Positions 43,145 to 52,033 of a stretch of 64,000 bases of DNA are shown in pieces. Source of the DNA: an uncultured Clostridia bacterium (lineage in GTDB: Bacteria; Bacillota; Clostridia; Christensenellales; UBA1242); assembly GCA_934757845.1 (NCBI GenBank), contig CAKVLQ010000004.1, positions 40,794 through 104,793 on the forward strand, read 5' to 3'. The position numbers and the translations under genes are program-made. The notes beneath the pieces are model-generated. The model was not told where the DNA came from, searched no databases, and worked only from the letters and a program-made list of their open reading frames with translations. Every line of letters starts with the position of its first letter. Within the stretch, counting starts at the first letter, position 1.

Positions 43145-43484
43145 TTTGGTTGAAATTGAAAGGTTTAAAATGGTTGGATATGAAAAATTTTTGGAAAAAT
43201 ATTTCACTTTAACCGAAATTGAATATTGCCTTTCAAAAAAAAATAAATTTGAAACTATTGCTGGCATTTATGCCGCCAAAGAAGCCGTTTTGAAAGCGTT
43301 TAAAATTGGCATTGGAAATGGGATAAGTTTAAAACAGGTTGAAATTGGGCATTTTGACAATATTCCATTTGTTGTGGAAAATGAAATGATAAAAAAATTG
43401 CTAAAAAAAGAAAATGCAAGTCAAATTGATTTAAGCATTTCCCACAGCGAAAATTTGGCAATTTCAATTTGCATAATAAATTAA
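43128..43484 (+). CDS. acpS: Holo-[acyl-carrier-protein] synthase
   Basis: About 118 aa. TGIDLVEIERF at the N-terminus (Mg-binding Asp), then FAAKEAVLKAF-type YAAKEAVLKAF near 50 and LSISHSENLAISI at the end. It attaches the phosphopantetheine arm to ACP. Start ATG 43128 (or 43125; GGAGAAG lies upstream of both). Last gene of the operon; a clear terminator follows. Confidence 0.95.
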   Translation: MKTGIDLVEIERFKMVGYEKFLEKYFTLTEIEYCLSKKNKFETIAGIYAAKEAVLKAFKIGIGNGISLKQVEIGHFDNIPFVVENEMIKKLLKKENASQIDLSISHSENLAISICIIN

Positions 43485-43500
43485 TTTTAACAAACAATAT

Positions 43501-43525
43501 AAGTAGCATAACGCTACTTTTTTTT
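43501..43525 (+). terminator. Terminator after acpS
   Basis: AAGTAGC-ataac-GCTACTT followed by T. The next gene's GGAG lies just after. Confidence 0.85.
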
Positions 43526-43537
43526 ATTGGAGTTAAT

Positions 43538-43759
43538 ATGATTGAAATTTACAAAAAAGAATTTGATAGCAAACTTAAAAATGTCGAAATTAACAAAAAA
43601 ACCGTGCATTTTCATAATATAAAAAAAGATGAACTAATTTTAATGTATAAAAATTTTTATCAAACTAATAATTTAGATAATATTAGTTCGCAAGATATGG
43701 AGATAGATAATCTTACATTTTCTTGTTATGAAAATTGGCTGGTGAGGTTTGATGATTAA
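43538..43759 (+). CDS. Small protein in the antitoxin position before MazF
   Basis: About 73 aa from ATG 43538 with GGAG upstream; the longer frame crosses the terminator. It shows no AbrB/MazE or RHH pattern; it is a mixed alpha/beta peptide ([18 protein letters not shown] ... WLVRFDD). It overlaps mazF by 8 nt. Position suggests an antitoxin, sequence does not prove it. Confidence 0.55.
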   Translation: MIEIYKKEFDSKLKNVEINKKTVHFHNIKKDELILMYKNFYQTNNLDNISSQDMEIDNLTFSCYENWLVRFDD

Positions 43760-44093
43760 AAGGGGAGAGTTGTATTTGGCGGATTTGTCGCCCGTTATGG
43801 GAAGTGAGCAAGGTGGCACACGACCAGTTTTGGTTATCCAAAACGATATAGGAAATAAGTATAGTCCAACAATTATTGTTTCGGCAATAACAAGCAAACT
43901 CTTTAAAGCAAAACTTCCAACTCACATTTCTCTTGATGCAAACACATTTGGTCTTAACAAAGATAGCATAATTTTGCTTGAACAAATAAGAACAATCGAC
44001 AAATTAAGGCTTAAAGAAAAAATAGGTGAACTTGATAGTTTTAAAATGAAAGAAGTTGACAAAGCATTACTTATAAGTTTGGGATATTATTAA
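43752..44093 (+). CDS. mazF: MazF/PemK-type mRNA endoribonuclease
   Basis: About 113 aa. [31 protein letters not shown] is the MazF/EndoA N-terminus (conserved Arg in GGTRP), followed by the TIIVSAITS strand and LEQIRTIDK. It cleaves mRNA at short sequences and is balanced by an antitoxin encoded just upstream. ATG 43752 is used; an in-frame TTG at 43749 is unlikely. Ribosome site GAGG inside the previous gene. Confidence 0.93.
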   Translation: MIKRGELYLADLSPVMGSEQGGTRPVLVIQNDIGNKYSPTIIVSAITSKLFKAKLPTHISLDANTFGLNKDSIILLEQIRTIDKLRLKEKIGELDSFKMKEVDKALLISLGYY

Positions 44094-44152
44094 AAATTTG
44101 ATAATATTCCATTTTTTTTAATTTTGAACAAAAAATAAATTTTTGTATTTGT

Positions 44153-44181
44153 TTGACAAAGGTTTTTGTTTTATGTTAGAT
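44153..44181 (+). promoter_or_regulatory. Promoter of the E2-like gene, predicted leaderless
   Basis: TTGACA (44153-44158), a 17-nt spacer and TTAGAT (44176-44181); ATG is 7 nt downstream and no ribosome site is present. Confidence 0.6.
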
Positions 44182-44188
44182 TAAATTC

Positions 44189-45049
44189 ATGTGTAAAAAA
44201 CGAAGCGATGGGAAAAGAATAAAACATTGCGACCCAATTTTGCGAATGACAAGTTATATTATGCCTCAAAGATATGACGCACAAGTTTTTTCAAAAGCCA
44301 AAATAGAATGCGAAAATATTGATAAATTTATTCGTGAAGAAGCCGAAAAAGGCAACAAATTTAATTATATGCATATTGTTATTGCGGGGCTGGTTAGAAT
44401 GTATGCTTTAAGGCCAAAAATGAACAGGTTTGTTATGAACCGAAAAATTTTTGCCCGAAAAAACATTTCAATTTGTTTTGCTATGAAAAAGAAATTGAGT
44501 GAAAATGCACCCGAAACAACTATAAAACTTGAATTTAGTGGCAAAGAAAATATTTATGAAATTAAGGATAAAATTGACAAAGCAATCAAAGAAAACAGCG
44601 AAGTTGAAGATTCAAACGACACCGATAAAACAGCAAGAAGATTGTTAAGGCTTCCAAATTGTTTGCTTAAATTTGCTATGAAAGTTTTAACATTTTTGGA
44701 TAATCATGGACTTCTTCCTAAAAAACTTATAAAAGTTAGTCCTTTCCACACAACTTGTTTTGTGTCTAACATGAAAAGTTTAAGTTCAGATTATATTTAT
44801 CATCATCTTTATGAATTTGGCACAACGGGGCAATTTATTGGCATGGGAAAAGAGCATTTAGAGCCAATTATTGATGACGACAAAAATGCTTCAATGAAAA
44901 AAATTATGAAACTTGGAATGGTTATTGACGAGCGAATTTGTGATGGTTTTTATTATTCTAAAGGAATAAAATTTGGAACAAAATTTATTCAAAATCCTGA
45001 ACTTTTGAAAGAAAATTTGGAAGAAATTGTTGTTGATGATGAAATTTAG
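44189..45049 (+). CDS. E2-type acyltransferase-fold protein with altered active site
   Basis: 286 aa. It matches the catalytic (CAT-fold) domain of 2-oxoacid dehydrogenase E2 subunits but has no lipoyl or E1/E3-binding domain. The usual active-site HxxxDG near the C-terminus reads DERICDG (residues ~247-253): Asp and Gly stay, His becomes Glu. Another substitution zone is the TCFVSNMKSL strand near 187. No E1, E3 or lipoate gene is nearby. Either a structural/regulatory homologue or an acyltransferase with different chemistry. Confidence 0.75.
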   Translation: MCKKRSDGKRIKHCDPILRMTSYIMPQRYDAQVFSKAKIECENIDKFIREEAEKGNKFNYMHIVIAGLVRMYALRPKMNRFVMNRKIFARKNISICFAMKKKLSENAPETTIKLEFSGKENIYEIKDKIDKAIKENSEVEDSNDTDKTARRLLRLPNCLLKFAMKVLTFLDNHGLLPKKLIKVSPFHTTCFVSNMKSLSSDYIYHHLYEFGTTGQFIGMGKEHLEPIIDDDKNASMKKIMKLGMVIDERICDGFYYSKGIKFGTKFIQNPELLKENLEEIVVDDEI

Positions 45050-45127
45050 TTTTTGCTTATAATTTGATTAAAATATATTTATAAAAAAGTATATTTTAAT
45101 CATTTTTTTAACTTGTTAATCATTTAA

Positions 45128-45625
45128 TTAATCAATAAAATTATAATCTTCAATAGAAGTTAGGTTTGAAAAATCACTTGAATTTATAGTGGTTTTTTTG
45201 TTTTGAACATTTGCTTTATTATTGTTCATATTTGAAAGCATATTTAAAATCAAATTTTGTTTATCGCCCGAAAAGTTGTTGCCCGAAATTGCTTTGATTA
45301 TATCCATATAATTATTATTTCCGCCCATTTGACCAAGCATATTAGCAATATTGTTCATATTAAAATTGTTTTGATTTGAATTGCTTTGATTTGCGGTGCT
45401 TACAAAATTATTGGCATTATTGTTAACATTTTCCAAATTGTTTGCTGTGCCTGTTTGATTATTATTTTTATTGTCTAAATTGCTTTGTTCGTTTTTTGCA
45501 TCAAAGGTTTTGTTATAATTAACATTTGGGTCATAATTTTGATATAGATTTTGATAGTTGCTAAACATTGCTTCAACAACGGGATTAAAAGTTCGCTTTT
45601 GTTGAGTTTCATAAAAGTTTTGCAT
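45128..45625 (-). CDS. Asn-rich low-complexity protein
   Basis: 165 aa, of which about one quarter is Asn, with runs such as NNNANNF and NQNNFNMNN. Start MQNFYETQQK, AAGGAG upstream. No transmembrane helix or signal. Similar Asn/Gln-rich proteins in Firmicutes can be spore-coat or exosporium parts, but nothing here shows it. Divergent from the pair 45701/45979. Confidence 0.5.
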   Translation of the reverse strand: MQNFYETQQKRTFNPVVEAMFSNYQNLYQNYDPNVNYNKTFDAKNEQSNLDNKNNNQTGTANNLENVNNNANNFVSTANQSNSNQNNFNMNNIANMLGQMGGNNNYMDIIKAISGNNFSGDKQNLILNMLSNMNNNKANVQNKKTTINSSDFSNLTSIEDYNFID

Positions 45626-45700
45626 AAAAATCTCCTTTTATTTTGTCATATTAATATATGATTTCATATAATAATTTAGACAATAAAAAGGAGAATTTTT

Positions 45701-45979
45701 ATGGATTTTGAAAATTTTTGTAATAATGAAGAACTAAAAATCAAAGCCGAAGAACTTAAAAAAAATTCTAATGTAAACTATGATGAACTTATAAATAAAT
45801 ATAAAAACAAATCAAAAAGTGAACTATATTCTGAACTTTTAAAGGTCGCAAGTGAGCAAAAAGCAAAAGGGAATTTGTCAAAACAACAATTACATAATAT
45901 ATATCAAAGTTTAAGTCCAATGCTTAACAAAACCGAACAAGAAAATTTGAAAAATTTGATTGACAAATTAGGTGAATAA
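45701..45979 (+). CDS. Small helical protein coupled to a subtilase
   Basis: 92 aa, helical and charged (NEELKIKAEELKKNSNVNYDEL ... NIYQSLSPMLNKTEQENLKN). AAGGAG upstream. Its stop overlaps the ATG of the subtilase by 1 nt, so the two are co-translated. It could be an inhibitor, chaperone or substrate of the protease; inference from position only. Confidence 0.6.
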   Translation: MDFENFCNNEELKIKAEELKKNSNVNYDELINKYKNKSKSELYSELLKVASEQKAKGNLSKQQLHNIYQSLSPMLNKTEQENLKNLIDKLGE

Positions 45980-47112
45980 TGAAAAAAATTGACCCAAAAC
46001 TTTTTAAAGAAGTTGAAATGATGTCGCAAATAAAAAAAGATGTTGAATGTTTGCTTTATTCAAATAACTATAATCTAACAAAGATATGCTTAAAAGATTT
46101 TAATTTTGTTGAGTTCCCATTTATAAATGCGTTTGGGCTTAAACTTAACAAAAACAACATTTTAAGTTTTGCAAAATTTAATCATATAGATTATATAACA
46201 AGCGAAGCAAAAGTTTTTACGCAAATTAATGTTGCAAAAAAAATAATTAATGTGCAAAGTTTATATAATCAAGGCATAAAAGGGGCGGGAGTAACGGTTG
46301 CGGTTATTGACACTGGAATTTATCCGCATCTTGATTTTTTGCTTCCAAAAAACAAAATTATATGCTTTAAAGATTTTGTGAATGATAAAGATTATGCCTA
46401 TGACGATAACGGGCATGGAACTTTTGTTGCTGGAATGATTGGAGCATCTGGAATAACCAATGAAAAATATCAAGGAGTTGCCCCAGAGTGCAATATAATT
46501 AGTTTAAAAGCACTTGACCATAATGGAGAAACGGGGGCTTTTACAATTTTGCAAGCCATGCAATGGGTTTTTGACAACAAAGACAAATATAACATAAAAG
46601 TCGTTTGCATGAGTTTTGGTTCAAATCCGCTTGAAACTGGCGACCCACTTTTGAAAGGTGCTGAAAAACTTTGGAACAGTGGAATAGTGGTTGTTGCGGC
46701 AGCGGGAAATAGCGGACCAGAAACAGAGACTATCAAAAGCCCAGGAATTTCGTCAAGGATTATAACCGTTGGGGCATTAAATGATAATCGAAGCGAAAAA
46801 GATGAGTTTATGGAAGAACTATTTGGCGTGGCAGAATTTTCTTCACGAGGACCGGCTTTTAATTTTTATAAGCCCGATTGTTTGGCGAGCGGAGTGAATA
46901 TTAAGGGGCTAAAAAACAATAAAACAATGTTCACCAAAATGAGCGGAACGAGTGTTGCAACGCCTATTGTTGCTGGTGTTTGTGCTTTGATTATTCAAAA
47001 ATATCCAAAAATTAGTCCAAATCAACTTAAATATTTGTTGTTAAATCATTGCAAATCAATCACGGGTAACCGAAACTATGAAGGTTATGGAATTATTAAT
47101 GCTGATTTATAG
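45979..47112 (+). CDS. Intracellular-type subtilisin-like serine protease
   Basis: 377 aa, peptidase family S8. Catalytic Asp in VAVIDTGIYPH (Asp111), His in DNGHGTFVAG (His146) and Ser in SGTSVATP near 320; the oxyanion Asn lies in AAAGNSGP near 240. The ~95-residue N-terminal part before the catalytic domain may act as a propeptide. No signal peptide, so it probably acts inside the cell or in the spore/mother cell compartment. It starts on the stop of the 92-aa protein gene. Confidence 0.9.
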   Translation: MKKIDPKLFKEVEMMSQIKKDVECLLYSNNYNLTKICLKDFNFVEFPFINAFGLKLNKNNILSFAKFNHIDYITSEAKVFTQINVAKKIINVQSLYNQGIKGAGVTVAVIDTGIYPHLDFLLPKNKIICFKDFVNDKDYAYDDNGHGTFVAGMIGASGITNEKYQGVAPECNIISLKALDHNGETGAFTILQAMQWVFDNKDKYNIKVVCMSFGSNPLETGDPLLKGAEKLWNSGIVVVAAAGNSGPETETIKSPGISSRIITVGALNDNRSEKDEFMEELFGVAEFSSRGPAFNFYKPDCLASGVNIKGLKNNKTMFTKMSGTSVATPIVAGVCALIIQKYPKISPNQLKYLLLNHCKSITGNRNYEGYGIINADL

Positions 47113-47240
47113 AAAATTTTTCTTTAAGTTAAAATTAAAAATAAAACACTAATTGAAAAATAATAAAATAAGAAGAAAAAAATCAAAAATTTATTTCTTT
47201 TTCAAAAAATAAAAAAAATTTAAAAACTGTTAAAATTTGT

Positions 47241-47350
47241 TTGACTTTTTAAATTTATTTTGATATAATATTATTATAAAAATTTAAAAATTAACTAATT
47301 TTTTTTAATAAAAAATTTGCAATCAAAAGTGCTTCGGCACTTTTTTTATA
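47241..47350 (+). ncRNA. Candidate short transcript upstream of mreB
   Basis: Promoter TTGACT (47241-47246), a 17-nt spacer and TATAAT (47264-47269). About 50 nt later comes a strong terminator, AAAAGTGC-TTCG-GCACTTTT (47325-47344), with a T-run. Predicted RNA about 70 nt. mreB has its own promoter after it (TTGTAA, 17 nt, TATAAT just before the ribosome site). Elsewhere 47113-47240 is AT-rich with nothing seen. Confidence 0.45.
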
Positions 47351-47400
47351 AAATATTTGTAAAATTTTTTTTTGTTTGTTATAATAATTAAGGAGTAATT

Positions 47401-48402
47401 ATGGCAAAAACAATTTTAGCAATAGATTTGGGAACAACAAACACAAGTATCTACAAAAAAAATATAGGCGTGGTTTTAAACGAGCCAACTCTTTTGTGTG
47501 TTACCGAACTTTTGGGCAAAACCGAAGTCGTCTCATTTGGGCTTGATGCAAAAAAAATGCAAGGGAAGACGAATGAAGATTTAGAGTTTGTTTCGCCAAT
47601 AATAAATGGGCTTATTGCTAGTTTTAATTTAACCGAAAAATTGCTTATTTATTTTTTGAAAAAGATTTTGGAAGAAAATGAAAAGTTTGATATTGTTTTT
47701 ACAGTTCCTTGTGGGCTTAAAGAAGAAGAAATTTTAAGTTTCAAAAATTTAGGATATTCTTTAGGTGCTAATAAAGTTTATCTTGTGCCAAGCGTGCTTG
47801 TTGCTCTTTTGGGTGCGGGCGAAAACATAAACAAGGCAAGTGGAGTTTTAAGCCTTAATTTGGGTGGCGGAACTATTGATATGGCAATTTGTTCACTTAA
47901 TCAAGTTTTGAAAGGATATTCAATCTTTTTTGGCGGAAACAAAATTGACGAAGCAATAAAACTTTATGTTAATCAATTTTTGGATATGCAAATTTCAAAC
48001 CAAACAGCAGAAAAACTTAAAATTAATGCAGGAAGTTTGTTTATGCACGATTTAACAAATTGTGAGCTTAATGGCGTTGATATTCAAACAAAAAGTCCAA
48101 AAAGTGAAGTTATTGAAGCAAGCAGTTTAAGGGATACACTAGAATTTTATTTTCAAAAAGTTTATATGGCAATAAAGGTTATGATAAATTCAGCAAGTCC
48201 AGATATTGTGTCAGATTTGTCGTTGAATGGAATTATTGTTACAGGTGGGCTTGCAAACCTAACAGGTCTTGAAAACTATTTAAGCAAAAATCTAAACCTT
48301 CCAGTAAAAGTTAGCGAAGATGCCGACAATGCGGTTATTATTGGGGCAGGAAAGTTAATTGCAGACGAAGATTATCTTAAAAAAGTTGTAAGTTTAACAT
48401 AA
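47401..48402 (+). CDS. mreB: Rod shape-determining protein MreB/Mbl family
   Basis: 333 aa actin-like ATPase. Phosphate 1 motif AIDLGTTNT near residue 7, a phosphate-2 LNLGGGTIDMA near 160, and the adenosine motif IIVTGGLANLTGLENYL near 284. It forms membrane-linked filaments that guide cell wall synthesis. Single gene, ending at a bidirectional terminator; no mreCD nearby, so an Mbl/MreBH-like paralogue is possible. AAGGAG before ATG. Confidence 0.9.
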   Translation: MAKTILAIDLGTTNTSIYKKNIGVVLNEPTLLCVTELLGKTEVVSFGLDAKKMQGKTNEDLEFVSPIINGLIASFNLTEKLLIYFLKKILEENEKFDIVFTVPCGLKEEEILSFKNLGYSLGANKVYLVPSVLVALLGAGENINKASGVLSLNLGGGTIDMAICSLNQVLKGYSIFFGGNKIDEAIKLYVNQFLDMQISNQTAEKLKINAGSLFMHDLTNCELNGVDIQTKSPKSEVIEASSLRDTLEFYFQKVYMAIKVMINSASPDIVSDLSLNGIIVTGGLANLTGLENYLSKNLNLPVKVSEDADNAVIIGAGKLIADEDYLKKVVSLT

Positions 48403-48432
48403 AAAAATAGACAAAAATTTGTCTATTTTTTT
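48403..48432. terminator. Bidirectional terminator between mreB and the DUF4417 gene
   Basis: AAAAATAGACAAA pairs with TTTGTCTATTTTT, with A-runs and T-runs outside; the two genes converge here. Confidence 0.85.
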
Positions 48433-48435
48433 GTT

Positions 48436-49629
48436 TTATCCGCAATACATAAACCCCGCAAAAGAGACATCGTTCCAAAGATCTTTTAACAATTTTCCAT
48501 TGATGTTGGCTTTGTTTTCAAATTGTTCTCTAGTTTTATATTCTTGTTGCATTTCTTTTGAACAAAACACAATGCTTCGGTCAGGTTTTAAATAAACTTC
48601 ATAGGTTATATTTTTATATATAAATAACATTTCGCTGTAAAAAAATAATCCATTAACAAATTCTTTAAATGTTGCTTTAAAAGGCAATCCGTTTTTGTAT
48701 TCTTCTCTTGCAATTGTTGGCGAAACAAGCATAGGATAACTTATTCCTAAAAGTTTTTCCATTTCTTTTTCATTTTTGCTAAATTTCCAACCACATTTTT
48801 TGCATTCACCATTTCCAAATTGGTCTTGAAAAGCAACAGAACCACAAATTGAACAATTTACTAACTCATTTTTTTCATACGGATCATCATAATCAAAAAA
48901 TTTAAAATTTTTTTTGTTCAAACCCGACACATTTTTGTTTTGCTTTTCCCACTTAAATTGAATGTAGTCCTGCCAATCCAAATCTTTCGTCCATTCAAAT
49001 GTTGTTGGAACAAATGTTTTTATATTTCCAGTCATAGATTTAAATGGCTCATCATAACAAATAACCATACTTGGTTTTATTCTTTTTAGCATTTCGTTAT
49101 AACCAAGCATAAATTCTTTTTCACAATTCTCTCTGTAATAAGTGCATACAGCAACGACACTACCAACTTCTATACCATCAAAACAAAAATGAAAAGACCT
49201 TTCGTCGCCCCAACTGATTGTTGGAATTACTTTAAGCCCTTTACTTTGGAAATATGCCCCACACCACCTATTTTTAAATACGCTTTCAATTTGAAGTGCA
49301 AGTGGCATATTTGTAAACAAACTAAAATCAGGACTTAACAAACAATAATATTGGCTCAATTTTTCTAGTTCTTCATCAGCTTTTTCATAAACTTTTTCAA
49401 ATTTCCAGTCATAAGTGAAAAAATGGATTGTTTTATCTTTGTTTTCTTTATCATCTTTTTTTGCATTAACATAACTTAAAAATTTTATTTTATTTACATC
49501 AATATCTTGTTTTCTTATTATAGGAAAATCATATTTTCCCATTGAATTTTTGTGATATAAAAATTCATTTCTTACTAATTTTTGCTTATTTATTTGTTTT
49601 TCTATTTCATAACTTGATTGTTCTTTCAT
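48436..49629 (-). CDS. DUF4417 protein with zinc ribbon and C-terminal accessory domain (chromosomal copy)
   Basis: 397 aa in three parts. Residues ~10-215: DUF4417 (SPDFSLFTNMP, a KGLKVIPTISW strand, FCFDG), matching the 221-aa element protein at 24506. Residues ~260-290: a Cys4 zinc ribbon (CSICGS...CKKCG). Residues ~305-397: a domain (FKEFVNGLFFYSE, FIYKNITYEVYL, NINGKLLKDLW) that follows the pattern of the free-standing element proteins at 25510 and 25825. Coupled to a small His-rich gene 10 nt upstream. AAGGAG before the ATG. Function unknown. Confidence 0.75.
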   Translation of the reverse strand: MKEQSSYEIEKQINKQKLVRNEFLYHKNSMGKYDFPIIRKQDIDVNKIKFLSYVNAKKDDKENKDKTIHFFTYDWKFEKVYEKADEELEKLSQYYCLLSPDFSLFTNMPLALQIESVFKNRWCGAYFQSKGLKVIPTISWGDERSFHFCFDGIEVGSVVAVCTYYRENCEKEFMLGYNEMLKRIKPSMVICYDEPFKSMTGNIKTFVPTTFEWTKDLDWQDYIQFKWEKQNKNVSGLNKKNFKFFDYDDPYEKNELVNCSICGSVAFQDQFGNGECKKCGWKFSKNEKEMEKLLGISYPMLVSPTIAREEYKNGLPFKATFKEFVNGLFFYSEMLFIYKNITYEVYLKPDRSIVFCSKEMQQEYKTREQFENKANINGKLLKDLWNDVSFAGFMYCG

Positions 49630-49639
49630 TTATTGCTCC

Positions 49640-49933
49640 TTAATAAAAATTTTCATAATCTGGCTTTAAATTCGATGGATCTCTTTCTGGATAGCCGTTA
49701 TCCCAACTCCAATCATGGTCATGGGGAAAAGTGTGGTTATTGTGAGCATTTTGATGCTGATAATCTCTATTTCTCACAACATTGCCTTTATCATCAAACC
49801 ATCTACTTTGAACTTTTTCATTATCAACATATAAATCATATCTAGAATTTGGCGTTGCACTGCTAGTTGGCAAATCTCCACGCTTGCCGTCTACTTTTAC
49901 AACTGATCTGTTTGGAACTCCACCTGAACCCAT
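49640..49933 (-). CDS. Partner of DUF4417 with FP...H motif (chromosomal copy)
   Basis: 97 aa from ATG 49933 with GGAGGTG upstream. It opens MGSGGVPNRSVVKVDGKRGD, then WFDDKGNVVRNRDYQHQNAH, then FPHDHDWSW. Such His/Asp-rich tails occur in polymorphic toxin C-termini of Clostridia (a Tox24-like resemblance, from memory). The element gene 25149-25529 shows the same aromatic-Y/F-D, R-x-D, H, FP, H order and also sits next to a DUF4417 gene. Its start overlaps the stop of a tiny leader frame. Confidence 0.6.
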   Translation of the reverse strand: MGSGGVPNRSVVKVDGKRGDLPTSSATPNSRYDLYVDNEKVQSRWFDDKGNVVRNRDYQHQNAHNNHTFPHDHDWSWDNGYPERDPSNLKPDYENFY

Positions 49934-49983
49934 TATAGCACCTCCAAGTGTGTTTTGTTTATTATTTTTATAAAATTTTTCAT
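49933..49983 (-). CDS. Possible 16-codon leader peptide
   Basis: The peptide opens MKNFIKIINK and ends HLEVL. AAGGAGG lies 4 nt before its ATG, and its TAA overlaps the next ATG (TAATG), so it would couple translation into the DUF4417 partner gene. A hairpin (AAAAAGATTGA / TCAATCTTTTT, about 49999-50033) precedes it on the same strand. Too short to be certain. The rest of the gap to 50260 shows only AT-rich DNA. Confidence 0.4.
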   Translation of the reverse strand: MKNFIKIINKTHLEVL

Positions 49984-50260
49984 GCAGCCTCCTTGATTTC
50001 AAAAAAAGATTGAAAAATCTTCTCAATCTTTTTGCATCATTTTATCTTATAAAATTTATATTTTCAAATTTTAGTGCCAAAATTTTAATTAAATTTTTTT
50101 ATTTTACTTATCTTTTCATAATAAAAAATCCCGTAATTTAAACGGAATTTGACAAAAATTAAGCAAAATTTGAACAAATTTAAAAAATTTTTAAAAAAAT
50201 AAAGGAATTTTGAAAAAAAAGTTGTATATTAAATATGTATATTAAGGAAAAAGGGTTTTA

Positions 50261-52033
50261 ATGCAGAAATTTGGGTTTAATTCTGATTTTTTAGAGAAAC
50301 TTAAATATAACAACGATTTGGTTAGTGTGGTTTCTAAATATGTTTCGTTAAAAGAATCTGGCAACACATTTTGGGGGTGCTGTCCTTTTCACCACGAAAA
50401 AACTGCGTCTTTTGCCGTAAATTCTGTTGAGCAATATTATCATTGTTTTGGCTGTGGCAAAAGTGGCGATGTTATAACTTTTGTGCGTGAAATGGAAAGT
50501 TTGGATTTTATGGAAGCGGTTAAACTTCTTGCCGAAAATGCACACATGGATATGCCCGACAATTTGTTTGACGAAAATCTGGTTAAAAAGAAAAAACTTA
50601 AAGAAGGCGTTTTGAATGCCTTAAAACTTGCAAATGAACATTATAAAAACAATCTTAATGATTGTGAAGATGCGTTAAATTACATATCAAAGCGTGGGCT
50701 TTCAAATGATATTGTTGAAAAGTTTGAACTTGGTTATAGCAAAGATTATTCAAGTTTGGTTAAATACCTTTATAACAAAAAAATTCCAATAGAAATAAGC
50801 AAAGAAGCAGGGCTTATAGTTCAAAAAAATGAACATTTTTATGACCCTATGTTTGAAAGGTTAACTTTTCCAATAAAGAATAGTTTTGGTGAAGTTATTG
50901 GCTTTTCATCTCGGGTTTTGGTGGACAAGCCTGAAAGTGCAAAATATAAAAACAGTCCGCAAACAATCGTGTTTGACAAAAGCAAAGTTGTGTTTGGCAT
51001 TCAATTTTTGAAAGAACTTAAAAATGCTGGAAAGTTGAATGAGATTATTATTGTTGAAGGACAAATGGACGTTATTTCAATGCATAATGCGGGCTTTTCA
51101 AACGCAGTTGCAACAATGGGCACGGCTTTTACGGCACTTCATGCAAAAGAACTTAAAAGATTTTGCAACAAAATTGTTTTGTGTTTTGATGGTGATAGTG
51201 CAGGCAAAAAAGCCACCCTAAAAGCCATTGAAATTTTGAAAAATGAAGATTTTGACATTTATTGTGTTACGCTTCCAGAAAATCTTGACCCAGATGAGTA
51301 TGTAAAAAAATATGGCACACAAAAAATGCAAGAGCAAATAAATAATAGCAAAGATTGTTATGAATATAGAATAAATGTGCTTAAAGATGGTTATAATTTA
51401 GGCGATAAACTTGAACTTTCAAAATTTATAACTCAAAGTTTGAAAGTGGTTAGTGAAATAAAGTCTTATTCCGAGCGGGAAATTTATTTGAAACTTATAA
51501 AAAACATTGCCGGCATAAGTTTAGATGTGTTGAAACAAGATTTGATGAATTTGGAAATTCCAATAAAAAATCAAGAAAAAAAAGAAAAGTTTGTGCCAGC
51601 GATATTAACGGATAATGTTTATAAAAGCCAAGTGTTTATTTTGGCAAGTTTACTTCACAAAAAGCCTTATGCTTATTTTGTTGAAATGAACAATTTTAAT
51701 GTTTTGGCATTTCAAAATGTTTATGAATATATCAAAAATTGCAAAGAAAACGGAAAGGATATTATTATTGGTGCTTTGTTCGACACAATAGATAGTGAAG
51801 ATAAAGAACTTGAAAAAATAATAAACTATAACTTTTCAAGCAATGATGTTGACCAAAAATATTTTGAAGGTTGTGTTAGGGTTTTAAAAATTGACGAACT
51901 AAACAAAAAACAAACAATGCTAACCAACAAACTTGCCGAAACAGCAGGTGTTGAAGACCGAAAAATTATTGCAAAAGAACTTGCAAATTTAACTAAAGAA
52001 ATTAGTTTGCTAAAAACGGAGGAACGAAATTGA
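50261..52033 (+). CDS. dnaG: DNA primase
   Basis: 590 aa. CHC2 zinc finger ([11 protein letters not shown] at 41-51, then [10 protein letters not shown]), the primase N-core, a TOPRIM domain ([17 protein letters not shown] near 265, [11 protein letters not shown] near 310) and a C-terminal helicase-binding region. It makes RNA primers at the fork. First gene of the classical dnaG-rpoD unit; rpsU is not upstream here. Its stop overlaps the rpoD start. Confidence 0.97.
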   Translation: MQKFGFNSDFLEKLKYNNDLVSVVSKYVSLKESGNTFWGCCPFHHEKTASFAVNSVEQYYHCFGCGKSGDVITFVREMESLDFMEAVKLLAENAHMDMPDNLFDENLVKKKKLKEGVLNALKLANEHYKNNLNDCEDALNYISKRGLSNDIVEKFELGYSKDYSSLVKYLYNKKIPIEISKEAGLIVQKNEHFYDPMFERLTFPIKNSFGEVIGFSSRVLVDKPESAKYKNSPQTIVFDKSKVVFGIQFLKELKNAGKLNEIIIVEGQMDVISMHNAGFSNAVATMGTAFTALHAKELKRFCNKIVLCFDGDSAGKKATLKAIEILKNEDFDIYCVTLPENLDPDEYVKKYGTQKMQEQINNSKDCYEYRINVLKDGYNLGDKLELSKFITQSLKVVSEIKSYSEREIYLKLIKNIAGISLDVLKQDLMNLEIPIKNQEKKEKFVPAILTDNVYKSQVFILASLLHKKPYAYFVEMNNFNVLAFQNVYEYIKNCKENGKDIIIGALFDTIDSEDKELEKIINYNFSSNDVDQKYFEGCVRVLKIDELNKKQTMLTNKLAETAGVEDRKIIAKELANLTKEISLLKTEERN

